Positions 8,731 through 17,510 of a stretch of DNA of 64,000 nt are shown here, piece by piece. The stretch is taken from assembly GCA_030168595.1 (NCBI GenBank), contig CP115556.1, positions 1,116,001-1,180,000 on the forward strand, given 5' to 3'. Every line of letters starts with the position of its first letter. The stretch's first letter is position 1. A program made the position numbers and the translations under genes. This DNA is from Methanomassiliicoccales archaeon LGM-DZ1 (GTDB taxonomy: Archaea > Thermoplasmatota > Thermoplasmata > Methanomassiliicoccales > Methanomethylophilaceae). The notes beneath the pieces were generated by a model, which searched no databases, had not been told where the DNA came from, and saw only the letters and a list, made by a program, of their open reading frames with translations.

Positions 8731-9684
8731 ATGAAAGCGGCATACAGGCTCAGGACGCTCTCGATATTCGTCATCCTGACACTGTTCATGATGCTGATCG
8801 GCTTCGTGATCGGCTGGTTCTTCGGCTACGGGCTCTACGGGCTCGTGCTGATGCTGGCCGTCTCGGTGCTGATAAGCTTCTTCTCGTACTGGTTCTCCAA
8901 GCAGTCCGCCCTCAGGGCGAACCGTGTGCACCTGGTCACGCGCGAAGAGGAGCCGAGGCTGTACGGCATCGTCGAGAAGGTCGCGAAGGAGGCCGGGCTG
9001 CCTATGCCCGAGGTGGGCGTATGCGAGGCCCCCATGCCCAATGCCTTCGCCACCGGCAGGAACCCGAAGAACGCGGCCGTCGTGGCCACCAGGGGCATCC
9101 TGAGGGCGCTCAACGACGACGAGCTGGAGGCCGTCATCGGCCACGAGATGTCCCATGTGAAGAACCGCGACATCCTCGTGATGTCGGTGGCCTCCTGCAT
9201 GGTCGCCATCCTCACGTACGCAGCCAGGATGCTCTTCTACGGCGCCGTCTTCTCGGGCGGGGACAGGGACAACAGGAACAGCGCCCTGATGCTGGTCGTC
9301 GCGGCCGTCTGCGTGATATTCGTGCCGATCGCCGGTCTCATCCTGCAGCTGGCCGTCTCCCGCAACCGCGAGTACCTGGCGGACGAGACCGGGGCGAGGA
9401 TCACCCATAAGCCCCGCGAGCTGGCCAGCGCCCTGATGAAGCTCGAGCGCGGATGCAGCTCCCCGAACAACGACTACTCCGACACCGCTCATGCCAACAT
9501 GTGGATCAGCGAGCCCTGCCGGAAGGGGTTCGCCAGGAACCTCTTCTCCACCCACCCGTCCACCCAGGACAGGGTAGAGAAGCTGGAGAAGCTCGCCGCC
9601 GCCATGGACGGCGGGAGGATCAGGGAATACACTCCCGGAGAGGACTCCTCGAAGAGCGTCATGAAGACCATGACCTCCCGCTGA
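8731..9684 (+). CDS. htpX: HtpX-like M48 membrane zinc metalloprotease
   Basis: A 317-residue integral-membrane protease of the M48 family that degrades damaged membrane proteins. Two N-terminal membrane segments (about 10-55) precede the zinc-binding HEMSH motif (about 137-141). Two further hydrophobic segments follow, then the third ligand in the NREYLADETGA motif and a FSTHPSTQDRVEKL tail typical of the family. Length and motif order match bacterial and archaeal HtpX. It is monocistronic between a TATA box and a reverse-strand neighbour. Confidence 0.94.
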   Translation: MKAAYRLRTLSIFVILTLFMMLIGFVIGWFFGYGLYGLVLMLAVSVLISFFSYWFSKQSALRANRVHLVTREEEPRLYGIVEKVAKEAGLPMPEVGVCEAPMPNAFATGRNPKNAAVVATRGILRALNDDELEAVIGHEMSHVKNRDILVMSVASCMVAILTYAARMLFYGAVFSGGDRDNRNSALMLVVAAVCVIFVPIAGLILQLAVSRNREYLADETGARITHKPRELASALMKLERGCSSPNNDYSDTAHANMWISEPCRKGFARNLFSTHPSTQDRVEKLEKLAAAMDGGRIREYTPGEDSSKSVMKTMTSR

Positions 9685-9766
9685 GGCGGAGGAAACTTTT
9701 TCCGTTCCGCTGTCAGCGGGCCGCTGGGTCATTTCCCCGGCGGCCCCGGCGGAGAGCCTATGAATA

Positions 9767-11092
9767 TTATCTGAGCGGCGGAGGGGACCGAAGCTCCCCT
9801 CGCTGCACAGGCTCCCATTTGGATATCTCGTTGACCTTGGAGAGGGTGGAGCCCTTCCTGATCTCCGCGCGGACGCGGGTCTCGTGCTCATGGACGTCGA
9901 GGGCGCGGTTGGCCACCTCCACGGCCTCCTCCTTGGCGATGACGATGAGGCCGCTCTCATCGCCGACGATCCAATCGCCGGTGCGGACCCTCTGCCCCCC
10001 GATGACGATCTCGGTCCCTATGACCCCGGCGCCCTTGGCCTCTCCGGCGCAGGGGACCGCCGTGCGGGCGAAGGCCGGGAACTTCAGGTTCTCGATGTCG
10101 TCGATGTCCCTTATCGCGCCGTCGATGACGACCCCTGCGCAGCCCATCTCCATCGCAGAGTTGGATGCCAGCTCGCCCCAGACGGCCATGGGGGCCCCGC
10201 CGACGTCGATGACGATGACGTCCCCCTTCTTGGCGCGGTCGATGGCCTCCACGGGCTTCGCCCAGTCGCCGTTCGCCGTCTGGACGGTGAGGGCGCGCCC
10301 GACCATCTTCGCATTGCGCTCGATGTACGGGTGCAGGCCGTAGACGACCCCCTTCTTATGGTAGGCGTCCGAGATGTTGCAGGTGGAGACCTTGGAGAAC
10401 GCCTCGAAGAGCTCGTCCTCGGTATACTTCTTGGCTATGACCTTGCTGATCTCCAGCCCCTTCATGGCCTTCTTGATCTCCGCCGCGGCGCCCCTGATGT
10501 CGTCGGTCTTGGTGATCCCGCCGCCGACGATGATGTCATAGGCGCCCGCCTTCACATAATCGGGAACCGTGTCGGCGGTGATCCCGCCGGCCACCGCCAC
10601 GGGGATGCTTACTGCCTCCACGATCTTCCTGAGGACATCCACCGGGGCCTCCTCGCCGCGCATCTGGGTATCTATGCCCATGTGCAGGCAGATGTATGCC
10701 ACCCCGAGCTTCTCGACCTCCTTCGAGCGCTTCACCTTGTCCGGGACGTTGATCATGTCGACCATGATCTCCGCGCCGTACTTCCTCCCGGACTCGACGG
10801 CCTCGGATATGGTGGAGTCCTCGGCGAGGCCGAGCACGGTGACGATGTCGGCCCCGGCTTTGGCCATGATCTCCACTTCGAAGGCACCGGTGTCCATGGT
10901 CTTGGTGTCGGCCACGATCTTGTGGCCGGGGAACTTCCTCTTCATGGTGCGCACGGCGTCAGTGCCGGCGCTCTTTATCAGCGGGGTGCCGACCTCGACC
11001 CAGTCGGCGCCGCCGGCGACGGCCTCCTCGGCGATGCCCTCGCTGCGTTTCAGCTGCATCATGTCGAGGGCCACCTGCAATACGGGTTCCAT
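9767..11092 (-). CDS. 3-hexulose-6-phosphate synthase fused to an RraA-like domain
   Basis: A 441-residue fusion. Residues 1 to about 210 form the hexulose-phosphate synthase barrel (LQVALDMMQLKRSEGIA, VADTKTMDTG with the catalytic Asp/Lys, CLHMGIDTQ, AVAGGITADT). Residues from about 220 form an RraA/HMG-aldolase-like domain (DAYHKKGV, GDVIVIDVGGAPMAVWGELAS, GVVIDGAIRDIDDI). In archaea without an oxidative pentose pathway this synthase, run in reverse, supplies ribulose-5-phosphate for nucleotides. The usual archaeal fusion partner is the isomerase PHI, not RraA. The ATG at 11092 sits about 25 bp from a TATA-like box at 11111-11121; an in-frame start at 11221 is rejected. Confidence 0.88.
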   Translation of the reverse strand: MEPVLQVALDMMQLKRSEGIAEEAVAGGADWVEVGTPLIKSAGTDAVRTMKRKFPGHKIVADTKTMDTGAFEVEIMAKAGADIVTVLGLAEDSTISEAVESGRKYGAEIMVDMINVPDKVKRSKEVEKLGVAYICLHMGIDTQMRGEEAPVDVLRKIVEAVSIPVAVAGGITADTVPDYVKAGAYDIIVGGGITKTDDIRGAAAEIKKAMKGLEISKVIAKKYTEDELFEAFSKVSTCNISDAYHKKGVVYGLHPYIERNAKMVGRALTVQTANGDWAKPVEAIDRAKKGDVIVIDVGGAPMAVWGELASNSAMEMGCAGVVIDGAIRDIDDIENLKFPAFARTAVPCAGEAKGAGVIGTEIVIGGQRVRTGDWIVGDESGLIVIAKEEAVEVANRALDVHEHETRVRAEIRKGSTLSKVNEISKWEPVQRGELRSPPPLR

Positions 11093-11315
11093 GCCGTAGC
11101 GATGCCCTCGCGTGTATAAGAATGAGCGCCGGGGCAACAGGTTTGGGCGTCTCTGCGAAAATTTTTCGGGTCCCCGCCCCGGATTCATGTTCAGATGAAT
11201 GCCGCTCAGCTCGCCCGTCAATCATCAGCGTTCAGCTCAATGAAACGATCATCATCGCGGCGCTTCTCATATCGCGAGGAATACTTTAATGATGGCCCCC
11301 GCCATGGTACTCTCC

Positions 11316-11798
11316 ATGGCAGCAAAGAAGAAGCAGGAGAAGAAGCTCCGCATCCTCTTCGTAGATTCCAAGAACGATCTCTCCTCGCAGCTTGCCGAGC
11401 ATTATGCCAGGAAGATGTTCTCGGACAGGTACGAGGTCTACAGCGCCGGCCCCGAGCACGATATCGTCGACTGCGACCTGCTCTCGGTGATGTACTGCGC
11501 CGGCGAGGACCTCCGCGACCTGGTCTCCAAGGACTTCTCCGACGACAGGTTCCTCCCGCGCGACGAGGGCTTCGACTTCGTGGTCTACACGGAGAAGCCC
11601 GTGTTCGACCGCCTCGCGAAGAAATCCCCCTGGCAGGGGCGCCAGATCTGCGCCCACATGGGGACTAGGGAGGAGTTCACCGCTACCGACGACGCCGAGC
11701 TCGCCGATCAGCTCCTGGCCATGGCGGACCGCGTGTCCAAATGGGTCGCGGAGAACCTGGCAGACCCTGAGAAGCTCAGGTCCCTGATCTCGGCATGA
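11316..11798 (+). CDS. ArsC/low-molecular-weight phosphatase-fold protein lacking the catalytic P-loop
   Basis: The 160 residues align by eye with the ArsC/LMW tyrosine phosphatase fold: KLRILFVDSKNDLSSQLAEHY then DRYEVYSAGPE. Active members have CX5R in the first loop; here those positions are D17 and S23, so phosphatase or arsenate reductase chemistry by the known mechanism is not expected. It may bind anions or partner proteins. The ATG at 11316 fits a TATA-like ACTTTAATG at about 11281-11289. Earlier in-frame ATGs (11289, 11292) would lie too close to that box. Its stop overlaps the tsr3 start, so the two are co-translated. Confidence 0.75.
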   Translation: MAAKKKQEKKLRILFVDSKNDLSSQLAEHYARKMFSDRYEVYSAGPEHDIVDCDLLSVMYCAGEDLRDLVSKDFSDDRFLPRDEGFDFVVYTEKPVFDRLAKKSPWQGRQICAHMGTREEFTATDDAELADQLLAMADRVSKWVAENLADPEKLRSLISA

Positions 11799-12367
11799 TC
11801 CCCATACTCGTCTACGATAAGGACCAGTGCGACCCGAAGAAGTGCACCGCCAAGAGGATGGAGAAGTTCGGCCTGGCCCGCGAGGTCAGGCTCGACCGGA
11901 TCCCCCGCGGGGCCCTGGTCCTCGACCCCACCGCGGACACCATGCTCTCGCCCGCGGATGCTAAGCACGCGCATCTGGGTCTCGTCGTTCTGGACCTCAC
12001 CTGGACCCATATCTCGGAGCTCCCGCGCATCCGCGCGGCCCGCGGCAGGTGCCTCCCCTATCTGGTGGCCGCCAATCCGGTGAACTGGGGGAAGCCGTGG
12101 AGGCTCAACAGCGCCGAGGCGGTCCTGGCCTCGCTGATCATCATGGGCATGGACGAGCAGGCCGAGCTGTTCATGGGGAGGTTCAACTGGGCCCCCGAGC
12201 TGGTGACTCTCAACAAGGCGCTCTTCGACGAGTACAGGACGGCGGCCGACTCCGATGAGGTCCGGAGCATGTCCGACAGCTACGTCAGGTCGGTGGCCGG
12301 AGACGGTGGCGGGGACCGATGTCCGCAGGATGTCCGCGGGCTTGTTTTTAATATTGCGCGAGCATAG
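11795..12367 (+). CDS. tsr3: rRNA aminocarboxypropyltransferase Tsr3
   Basis: Tsr3 (DUF367) transfers the aminocarboxypropyl group of S-adenosylmethionine to a small-subunit rRNA nucleotide during ribosome maturation. Diagnostic segments are the N-terminal DKDQCDPKKCTAKRM, LVLDPTADTMLSPAD, LDLTWTH, PYLVAANPVNWGKPW and LNSAEAVLASLIIMG. The 190-residue length fits. The ATG overlaps the previous stop (ATGA). It ends in TAG at 12365-12367, one of two amber stops seen among the genes checked here. Confidence 0.95.
   Translation: MIPILVYDKDQCDPKKCTAKRMEKFGLAREVRLDRIPRGALVLDPTADTMLSPADAKHAHLGLVVLDLTWTHISELPRIRAARGRCLPYLVAANPVNWGKPWRLNSAEAVLASLIIMGMDEQAELFMGRFNWAPELVTLNKALFDEYRTAADSDEVRSMSDSYVRSVAGDGGGDRCPQDVRGLVFNIARA
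12345..12355 (+). promoter_or_regulatory. TATA-like box ahead of the mcm cluster
   Basis: TTTTTAATATT lies in the 3' end of tsr3 about 28 bp before the ATG at 12379. It could start a leaderless mcm-cluster transcript independent of tsr3. GCGCG follows it directly. Confidence 0.5.
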
Positions 12368-12378
12368 GAGACGACGCA

Positions 12379-12609
12379 ATGCCGGACGAACTGTTGGAAA
12401 TGGTATGGAAGGCCCTGGGGGATGAGCGCATCACCACGGCCGAGGCGGCCGCGAGGCTGGAATCGTATTTCCATTACAGGTGCCCGGACGATCTGATCAA
12501 GACGCTCAGCAAATACCGCCGCGAGGGCCTCGTGAAGGGGAAGGTCTCCTTCGAGGACGGCGGATGGATCTGGTGGGCCGACGGCGAATGCCGTTCCAAA
12601 GAGGCGTGA
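12379..12609 (+). CDS. small hypothetical protein upstream of mcm
   Basis: A 76-residue protein I do not recognise. It is helical and charged (LLEMVWKALGDERITTAEAAARLESYF) and ends in a short beta-like segment (GLVKGKVSFEDGGWIWWADGE), a layout compatible with a winged-helix domain. It ends one base before the mcm ATG, so it is very likely co-transcribed and perhaps translationally coupled. A link to MCM is inferred only from position. Confidence 0.75.
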   Translation: MPDELLEMVWKALGDERITTAEAAARLESYFHYRCPDDLIKTLSKYRREGLVKGKVSFEDGGWIWWADGECRSKEA

Positions 12610-12610
12610 G

Positions 12611-14710
12611 ATGGCTGTTTTCCAGGATGATGAGCTGAAGGAGGCATGGGCGAGCATCCTCGGCAAGGAGAAGTACGTCCTGATGCTGAGGGAGATAGCG
12701 GACAGTTACCCGGACAAGCGCAGCGTGTTCATAGACTACGACGATATCGACATGTACAGCTCGCAGTTCGCGATGTACGTCATGGAGGCGCCGGACCGCT
12801 GCATCGCGGCGGCGTCGGAGTACATCAAGGAATCCGCCATGCCCCCTTCGTGGGACCCTGTCAACATCGTGAACGTCAGGATCACCTCGATCCCCCACGA
12901 CGCCAAGGTCGGGATCAGGAAGCTGAGGGCGAAGCACCTCGGCAGGCTGGTCTCCGTGGACGGCATAGTGAAAAGGGTCACCCCCGTTCGCCCCAGGATG
13001 ACCAAGGCGCTCTTCAGGTGCGCCAAGTGCGGCCAGGAGATATGGGTGGACCAGCCGGGCATGATCCTCGCGGAGCCGGCCATGTGCACCAACCCGGCGA
13101 CCACCTGCAACCGGGGCCCGCTGAAGTTCATACTCGACGAGCAGGAGTCGATATACCGCGATACCCAGAGGATCGATTTCCAGGAATCCCCCGAGGACCT
13201 GAGGGGAGGCGACCAGCCCGAGAGGATGAGCGGCTACCTCGAGGACGACATCGCCGGGGAGGTCACCCCCGGGTCCAGGGTCACCTTCAACGGGATCCTC
13301 CGGTCGGCCGAGAAGCAGGACAGGAACAAGACCACCACCTTCGAGACCTACCTGGACGTTATCTCGGTGGAGTACGAGCAGCACGAGTACGACGAGATCG
13401 TCATAACGGACGAGGACGAGAAGGCGATCCTGGAGATGTCCAGGGACCCCCACCTCTTCGAGAACATCATCGACTCCATCTCGCCGACCATCTACGGCAT
13501 GAGGGAGGTCAAGGCGGCCGTCGCCCTGCAGCTCTTCGGAGGCTGCCACAAGGTCATGGACGACGGCTCGGCGATCAGGGGGGATATGCACATCCTCATC
13601 GTCGGAGACCCCGGTGTCGCGAAGTCCCAGATCCTCCGTTACATGTCCCAGCTGTCCCCCCGCGGGATCTACGCCTCCGGCAAGTCCGCCTCGGCGGCCG
13701 GCCTCACGGCAACCGCAGTGAAGGACGAGGATACCGGCGGCTGGGTCCTCGAAGCGGGGGCGCTCGTCCTGGCGGACGGCGGCCTGGCATGCATCGATGA
13801 GCTCGACAAGATGACCGAGCAGGACCGCTCCTCGCTCCATGAGGCCATGGAGTCCCAGAGGATCTCGGTGGCGAAGGCCGGCCTGACCATGGCCCTCCAG
13901 TGCAGGTGCTCCATGCTGGCCGCGGCCAACCCCAAGCTGGGGAGGTTCGACACCGAAGGCTCGGCGATAGCCACCCAGATAGACCTCCCGGCCCCCCTGC
14001 TCTCGCGTTTCGACCTCATCTTCGTCATGAACGACGTGCCGGAGCCGAAATACGACCGCAAGGTCACCCAGTACATCCTCAAGGTCCACAGGAGAGGGGA
14101 GGCGAGGCAGTACAGCGGCTCCGAGTCCCCGGAAGGCGTGGACATCGACCAGATCATGGAGGAGACGGTCGACATCAAGCCCAAGTACTCCATAGAGCAG
14201 CTGAGGAAGTACGTGGCCTACGCCAAGCAGCATATCGTGCCGGTCATGACGGACTCGGCCGCCAAGATGATCGAGGACAATTACGTCAGGATCAGGAGCG
14301 GCTATTCGGAATCTAAGACGGTCCCCATCACTGCCAGGCAGCTCGAGGCGTATGTGAGGATAGCCGAGGCCTCTGCGAAGATGCGCCTGTCCAACACCGT
14401 CACCGACGTCGACGCGCAGCGCGCCATCGACCTGGTCGCGTACTACATGGACAAGATCGCGAGGACCCAGGGAGGCATCCTGGACATCGACAGGATGTCC
14501 GAGTTCTCGTCGAAGGACCGCGCCGACATCAACCAGATCGAGAAGATAATCAAGGACGCCGGCGAAAACGGGATCACGACCGAGGACATCATCTCGGCAG
14601 CGTCCCATGACGGGATAAAGGCCGCCGAGGTCAACCAGACGCTCGAGAAGCTGAGCCGGAGAGGGGTCATCTACAGCCCCAAGAGCGGGCACTACAGGCA
14701 CGCAGGGTGA
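12611..14710 (+). CDS. mcm: MCM replicative DNA helicase
   Basis: The archaeal MCM hexamer unwinds DNA at the fork. The 699-residue protein has the N-terminal domain with a zinc site (FRCAKCGQE and CTNPATTCNRG) and the AAA+ core: Walker A GDPGVAKSQ (about 331), Walker B ACIDELDKM (about 393) and the arginine-finger LLSRFDLIF region (about 465). The C-terminal tail resembles a winged helix (NQIEKIIKDAGENGITTEDI). It overlaps or abuts both neighbours in a cluster with DUF424, nmd3 and fumAB. Confidence 0.97.
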   Translation: MAVFQDDELKEAWASILGKEKYVLMLREIADSYPDKRSVFIDYDDIDMYSSQFAMYVMEAPDRCIAAASEYIKESAMPPSWDPVNIVNVRITSIPHDAKVGIRKLRAKHLGRLVSVDGIVKRVTPVRPRMTKALFRCAKCGQEIWVDQPGMILAEPAMCTNPATTCNRGPLKFILDEQESIYRDTQRIDFQESPEDLRGGDQPERMSGYLEDDIAGEVTPGSRVTFNGILRSAEKQDRNKTTTFETYLDVISVEYEQHEYDEIVITDEDEKAILEMSRDPHLFENIIDSISPTIYGMREVKAAVALQLFGGCHKVMDDGSAIRGDMHILIVGDPGVAKSQILRYMSQLSPRGIYASGKSASAAGLTATAVKDEDTGGWVLEAGALVLADGGLACIDELDKMTEQDRSSLHEAMESQRISVAKAGLTMALQCRCSMLAAANPKLGRFDTEGSAIATQIDLPAPLLSRFDLIFVMNDVPEPKYDRKVTQYILKVHRRGEARQYSGSESPEGVDIDQIMEETVDIKPKYSIEQLRKYVAYAKQHIVPVMTDSAAKMIEDNYVRIRSGYSESKTVPITARQLEAYVRIAEASAKMRLSNTVTDVDAQRAIDLVAYYMDKIARTQGGILDIDRMSEFSSKDRADINQIEKIIKDAGENGITTEDIISAASHDGIKAAEVNQTLEKLSRRGVIYSPKSGHYRHAG

Positions 14711-14715
14711 TACGC

Positions 14716-15018
14716 ATGGCAGGAGGATTCTATTTCAGGACGCACAGGCACCCTAAGGAGACCATCATCGCGGTCTGCGATGAGGAGGTCCTCGGGAAGA
14801 CATTCGCGGAGGGGAAGCTCCACATCACCGTCAACGAGGGCTTCTACGGAGGGGACCTCATCGACGAGGCCGAGCTCCGCTCGAGGTTCGAGGCGTTCAC
14901 CATCCTGAACATCGCCGGGAACCGCGCGGTGGACATAGCGGTGGAGATGGGGATCATCGACAGGGGCGCCGTCCTGGAGATAGGCGGCATCAGGCATGCG
15001 CAGGCGGTGACGCTGTGA
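14716..15018 (+). CDS. DUF424 family protein
   Basis: A 100-residue archaeal protein of the DUF424 family, recognisable by CDEEVLGKTFAEGKLHITV, FYGGDLIDEAE and the late NIAGNRAVDIAVEMG. Its function is not established; it is typically found near translation and replication genes in Euryarchaeota, as here between mcm and nmd3. The ATG at 14716 is preferred over an overlapping GTG at 14707. Its last bases overlap the GTG of nmd3, implying coupled translation. Confidence 0.85.
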   Translation: MAGGFYFRTHRHPKETIIAVCDEEVLGKTFAEGKLHITVNEGFYGGDLIDEAELRSRFEAFTILNIAGNRAVDIAVEMGIIDRGAVLEIGGIRHAQAVTL

Positions 15019-16052
15019 ACGGGTTCTGCGTCGAATGCGGCAAGGAGACCGACCAGACCGTCAACGGGATGTGCCTGGAATGCTTCCTGAAGGACAGGCA
15101 GGTCCTCTCCCTGCCGGACCATGTCGACCTCCAGAGATGCACCACCTGCGGCCAGTTCTACCGTCACGGGGCCTTCGTGCCGATGGAGCAGGACGAGGCG
15201 GTCATATGCGCCGCGGCCGAGGAGCTCCAGTGCATCAGCGAGGGCAAGGTCACGGACATCTCCGCCGCCCTCGGGTACCTGGACGATTACAACGTGTCCG
15301 TCACCCTCAACTGCAAGGTGGCCGTCGGCGGCTTCACGACCGACGCGGCGGCGACCACCGTCGTCAGGATCAAGAACACCGTCTGCAGGATATGCTCGCG
15401 CCGCAGCGGGAACTACTACGAGGCCATACTCCAGATCAGGAGCTCCGGCAAGACGCTGTCCAAGGACCTGCAGGACGAGGTCCTGGCCAGGGTGGAGAAG
15501 CTGGTGGACGGCGCCATGAAGACCGACCAGAACGCCTTCATCACCAAGATGGAGATCGTCACGGGCGGGGTGGACGTCTACCTGTCGCTGATCGCCCTGG
15601 GGAAGTCATGCGCGCGCGACCTGGCTGATGTCTACGCCGCGGAGACCGACGAGTCCTCCAAGCTGGTGGGGCAGACCCGCGACGGGCTCGACATGTACCG
15701 CGTCACCTACCTGGTCAGGCTCCCCGAGTTCCATGTCGGGGACGTCGTCCGCTTCAAGAAGAAGTACTGGCTCCTGTCGCGCGTGTCCGGCAGGGGAGGG
15801 AAGATCGTCTCCCTGGACAATTTCCGCGAGACCTCTATCGAGAGGAGGGAGATGCCCGATCTGAAGGTCTACTGCAAGTATTCCGACCTCATCCGCGCCG
15901 ATGTGATTACGGCCTCCGAGGGCGAGGTCCAGGTCCTGGACCCCTCGAGCTACCAGACCGTGGACCTGCTGGTGCCCAAGGACGCGTCGATCGGGGACAG
16001 GGTGCCGGCCGTGAGGATCGATGACGTCCTCTACTACGTGCCGCTGAGGTGA
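15015..16052 (+). CDS. NMD3-family ribosome-associated protein
   Basis: The archaeal homologue of eukaryotic NMD3, the 60S export adaptor; in archaea it presumably acts in 50S assembly or quality control. The N-terminus has paired zinc-binding CX2C motifs (FCVECGKE, CLECF, CTTCGQFY) and a later CRICSRR motif. The C-terminal half contains OB/SH3-like segments (EFHVGDVVRFKKKYWLL). The 345-residue length is typical. The GTG start at 15015 overlaps the DUF424 stop. Confidence 0.9.
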   Translation: MNGFCVECGKETDQTVNGMCLECFLKDRQVLSLPDHVDLQRCTTCGQFYRHGAFVPMEQDEAVICAAAEELQCISEGKVTDISAALGYLDDYNVSVTLNCKVAVGGFTTDAAATTVVRIKNTVCRICSRRSGNYYEAILQIRSSGKTLSKDLQDEVLARVEKLVDGAMKTDQNAFITKMEIVTGGVDVYLSLIALGKSCARDLADVYAAETDESSKLVGQTRDGLDMYRVTYLVRLPEFHVGDVVRFKKKYWLLSRVSGRGGKIVSLDNFRETSIERREMPDLKVYCKYSDLIRADVITASEGEVQVLDPSSYQTVDLLVPKDASIGDRVPAVRIDDVLYYVPLR

Positions 16053-16057
16053 TTTCC

Positions 16058-16930
16058 ATGGTGGTCAAACTTCCGGAGACAAGGGAACAGATAGTCGAGA
16101 ACCTGCTGAAACTGGCCAACACCAAGATCCCCGAGGACATCGGCTGGGCGCTGGAGGCGGCGGCCGAATGGGAGGCGGACGCCTCGGCGCGCACGGTGCT
16201 CGGAGCGATCCTGGACAACATCAGGAAGGCCGAGCACCTGGGGAAACCGATGTGCCAGGATACGGGAGTGCCCGTGTTCTGGGTCCGCGGGAGGATCGAC
16301 CCCGGCATTGCGGACGACATCCGCGAGGCTATCGTCCGCAGCACCGCGAAGGTCCCTATGAGGCCGAACGCGGTCGACCCGTTCACCAGGAAGAACTCCG
16401 GCGACAACACCGGCGCGGGGATGCCCTTCATCCATTACATCCCCACCGCCGATCCGTTCACCGAGATCTCGGTCATGCTGAAGGGCGCCGGGTCGGAGAA
16501 CATGACGAAGCTCGCCATGCTGAACCCCGCCGAGGGCAGGGAAGGCATCGTGAAGTTCATCATCGACTCCGTCCTGGACGCCGGCGGGCGCCCCTGCCCT
16601 CCGGGGATCGTCGGGATAGGCATCGGCGGCACCTCGGACGAGTGCGCCGCGGCCGCCAAGCGCGCCCTGATGGAGCCCCTTGACCATGAGGACCCGGACC
16701 CGGAGATCAGGAAGCTCGAGGAGGACCTGTTCATCAAGCTGAACAGCTCCGGCCTCGGCCCTATGGGGCTGGGCGGGAACACCACCGTCCTCGGCGTCAA
16801 GATAAGGAAGATGGCCTGCCATACCGCCTCCCTCCCCGTCTGCGTCAACATCGGCTGCTGGGCCACCAGGAGGGCGTCCGCACGGATCACCGATTCGGAC
16901 GTCGAGTACTCCCAGGGGGCGGTTCTGTGA
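16058..16930 (+). CDS. fumA: fumarate hydratase class I, alpha subunit
   Basis: The alpha part of the two-subunit iron-sulfur fumarase interconverts fumarate and malate in the incomplete TCA cycle of methanogens. Three cysteines suited to the labile [4Fe-4S] cluster are visible: C66 in KPMCQDTG, one in GTSDECAAAAK and one in CVNIGCWATRR. The ATG at 16058 gives 290 residues; an overlapping GTG at 16049 is possible. The last four bases overlap the beta-subunit GTG. Confidence 0.95.
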   Translation: MVVKLPETREQIVENLLKLANTKIPEDIGWALEAAAEWEADASARTVLGAILDNIRKAEHLGKPMCQDTGVPVFWVRGRIDPGIADDIREAIVRSTAKVPMRPNAVDPFTRKNSGDNTGAGMPFIHYIPTADPFTEISVMLKGAGSENMTKLAMLNPAEGREGIVKFIIDSVLDAGGRPCPPGIVGIGIGGTSDECAAAAKRALMEPLDHEDPDPEIRKLEEDLFIKLNSSGLGPMGLGGNTTVLGVKIRKMACHTASLPVCVNIGCWATRRASARITDSDVEYSQGAVL

Positions 16931-17493
16931 AGACCCTTAACGCTCCGCTGTCCGACAGGGACGTCAGGTCCCTGAAGCTGGGCGAGACCGTCTACATCAA
17001 CGGCCCCGTGATCACCGGCAGGGACGATGTGCACATCCGCGCACTGGAGTACCTCGATGAGGGGAAGGAGGTCCCGGAATGCCTCCGCGGCGCGGTCATC
17101 TACCACTGCGGGCCCATCATGAAGAAGAACGGCGACAGGTGGACCGTGGTCGCCGCCGGGCCCACCACCAGCGCGAGGATGAACTCGCTGGAGCCCCGTT
17201 TCATCAGGGAGTTCGGCATCAAGGCGATCATCGGCAAGGGCGGCATGGACCGCGCCACGGCCGAGGCGATGAAGAAGGAAGGCTGCGTCTATCTCGCGGC
17301 CGTCGGCGGAGCGGCGGTGTCCCTCGCGGAGGGCCTGTCGCAGGTCATAGGGTGCGAGTGGGAGGACCTCGGAATGCCCGAGGCGCTCTGGAAGTTCAAC
17401 ACTGTCCGTCTGGGCCCCCTCACGGTCGCGATGGATGCCGACGGCAACAGCCTTTATGAGAAGGTCAGGCAGAACATCAAAAGAGTATACTGA
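16927..17493 (+). CDS. fumB: fumarate hydratase class I, beta subunit
   Basis: The 188-residue C-terminal fumarase component. Typical motifs are YINGPVITGRDDVHIRAL, IYHCGPIMKK, AAGPTTSARMNSLEP and the GKGGMD segment. The GTG start overlaps the alpha-subunit stop, giving a fixed subunit ratio. It is the last gene of the forward cluster; a convergent reverse-strand gene ends 17 bp later with no clear terminator between. Confidence 0.95.
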   Translation: MKTLNAPLSDRDVRSLKLGETVYINGPVITGRDDVHIRALEYLDEGKEVPECLRGAVIYHCGPIMKKNGDRWTVVAAGPTTSARMNSLEPRFIREFGIKAIIGKGGMDRATAEAMKKEGCVYLAAVGGAAVSLAEGLSQVIGCEWEDLGMPEALWKFNTVRLGPLTVAMDADGNSLYEKVRQNIKRVY

Positions 17494-17510
17494 CCCAGCA
17501 GGGCCCCCGC

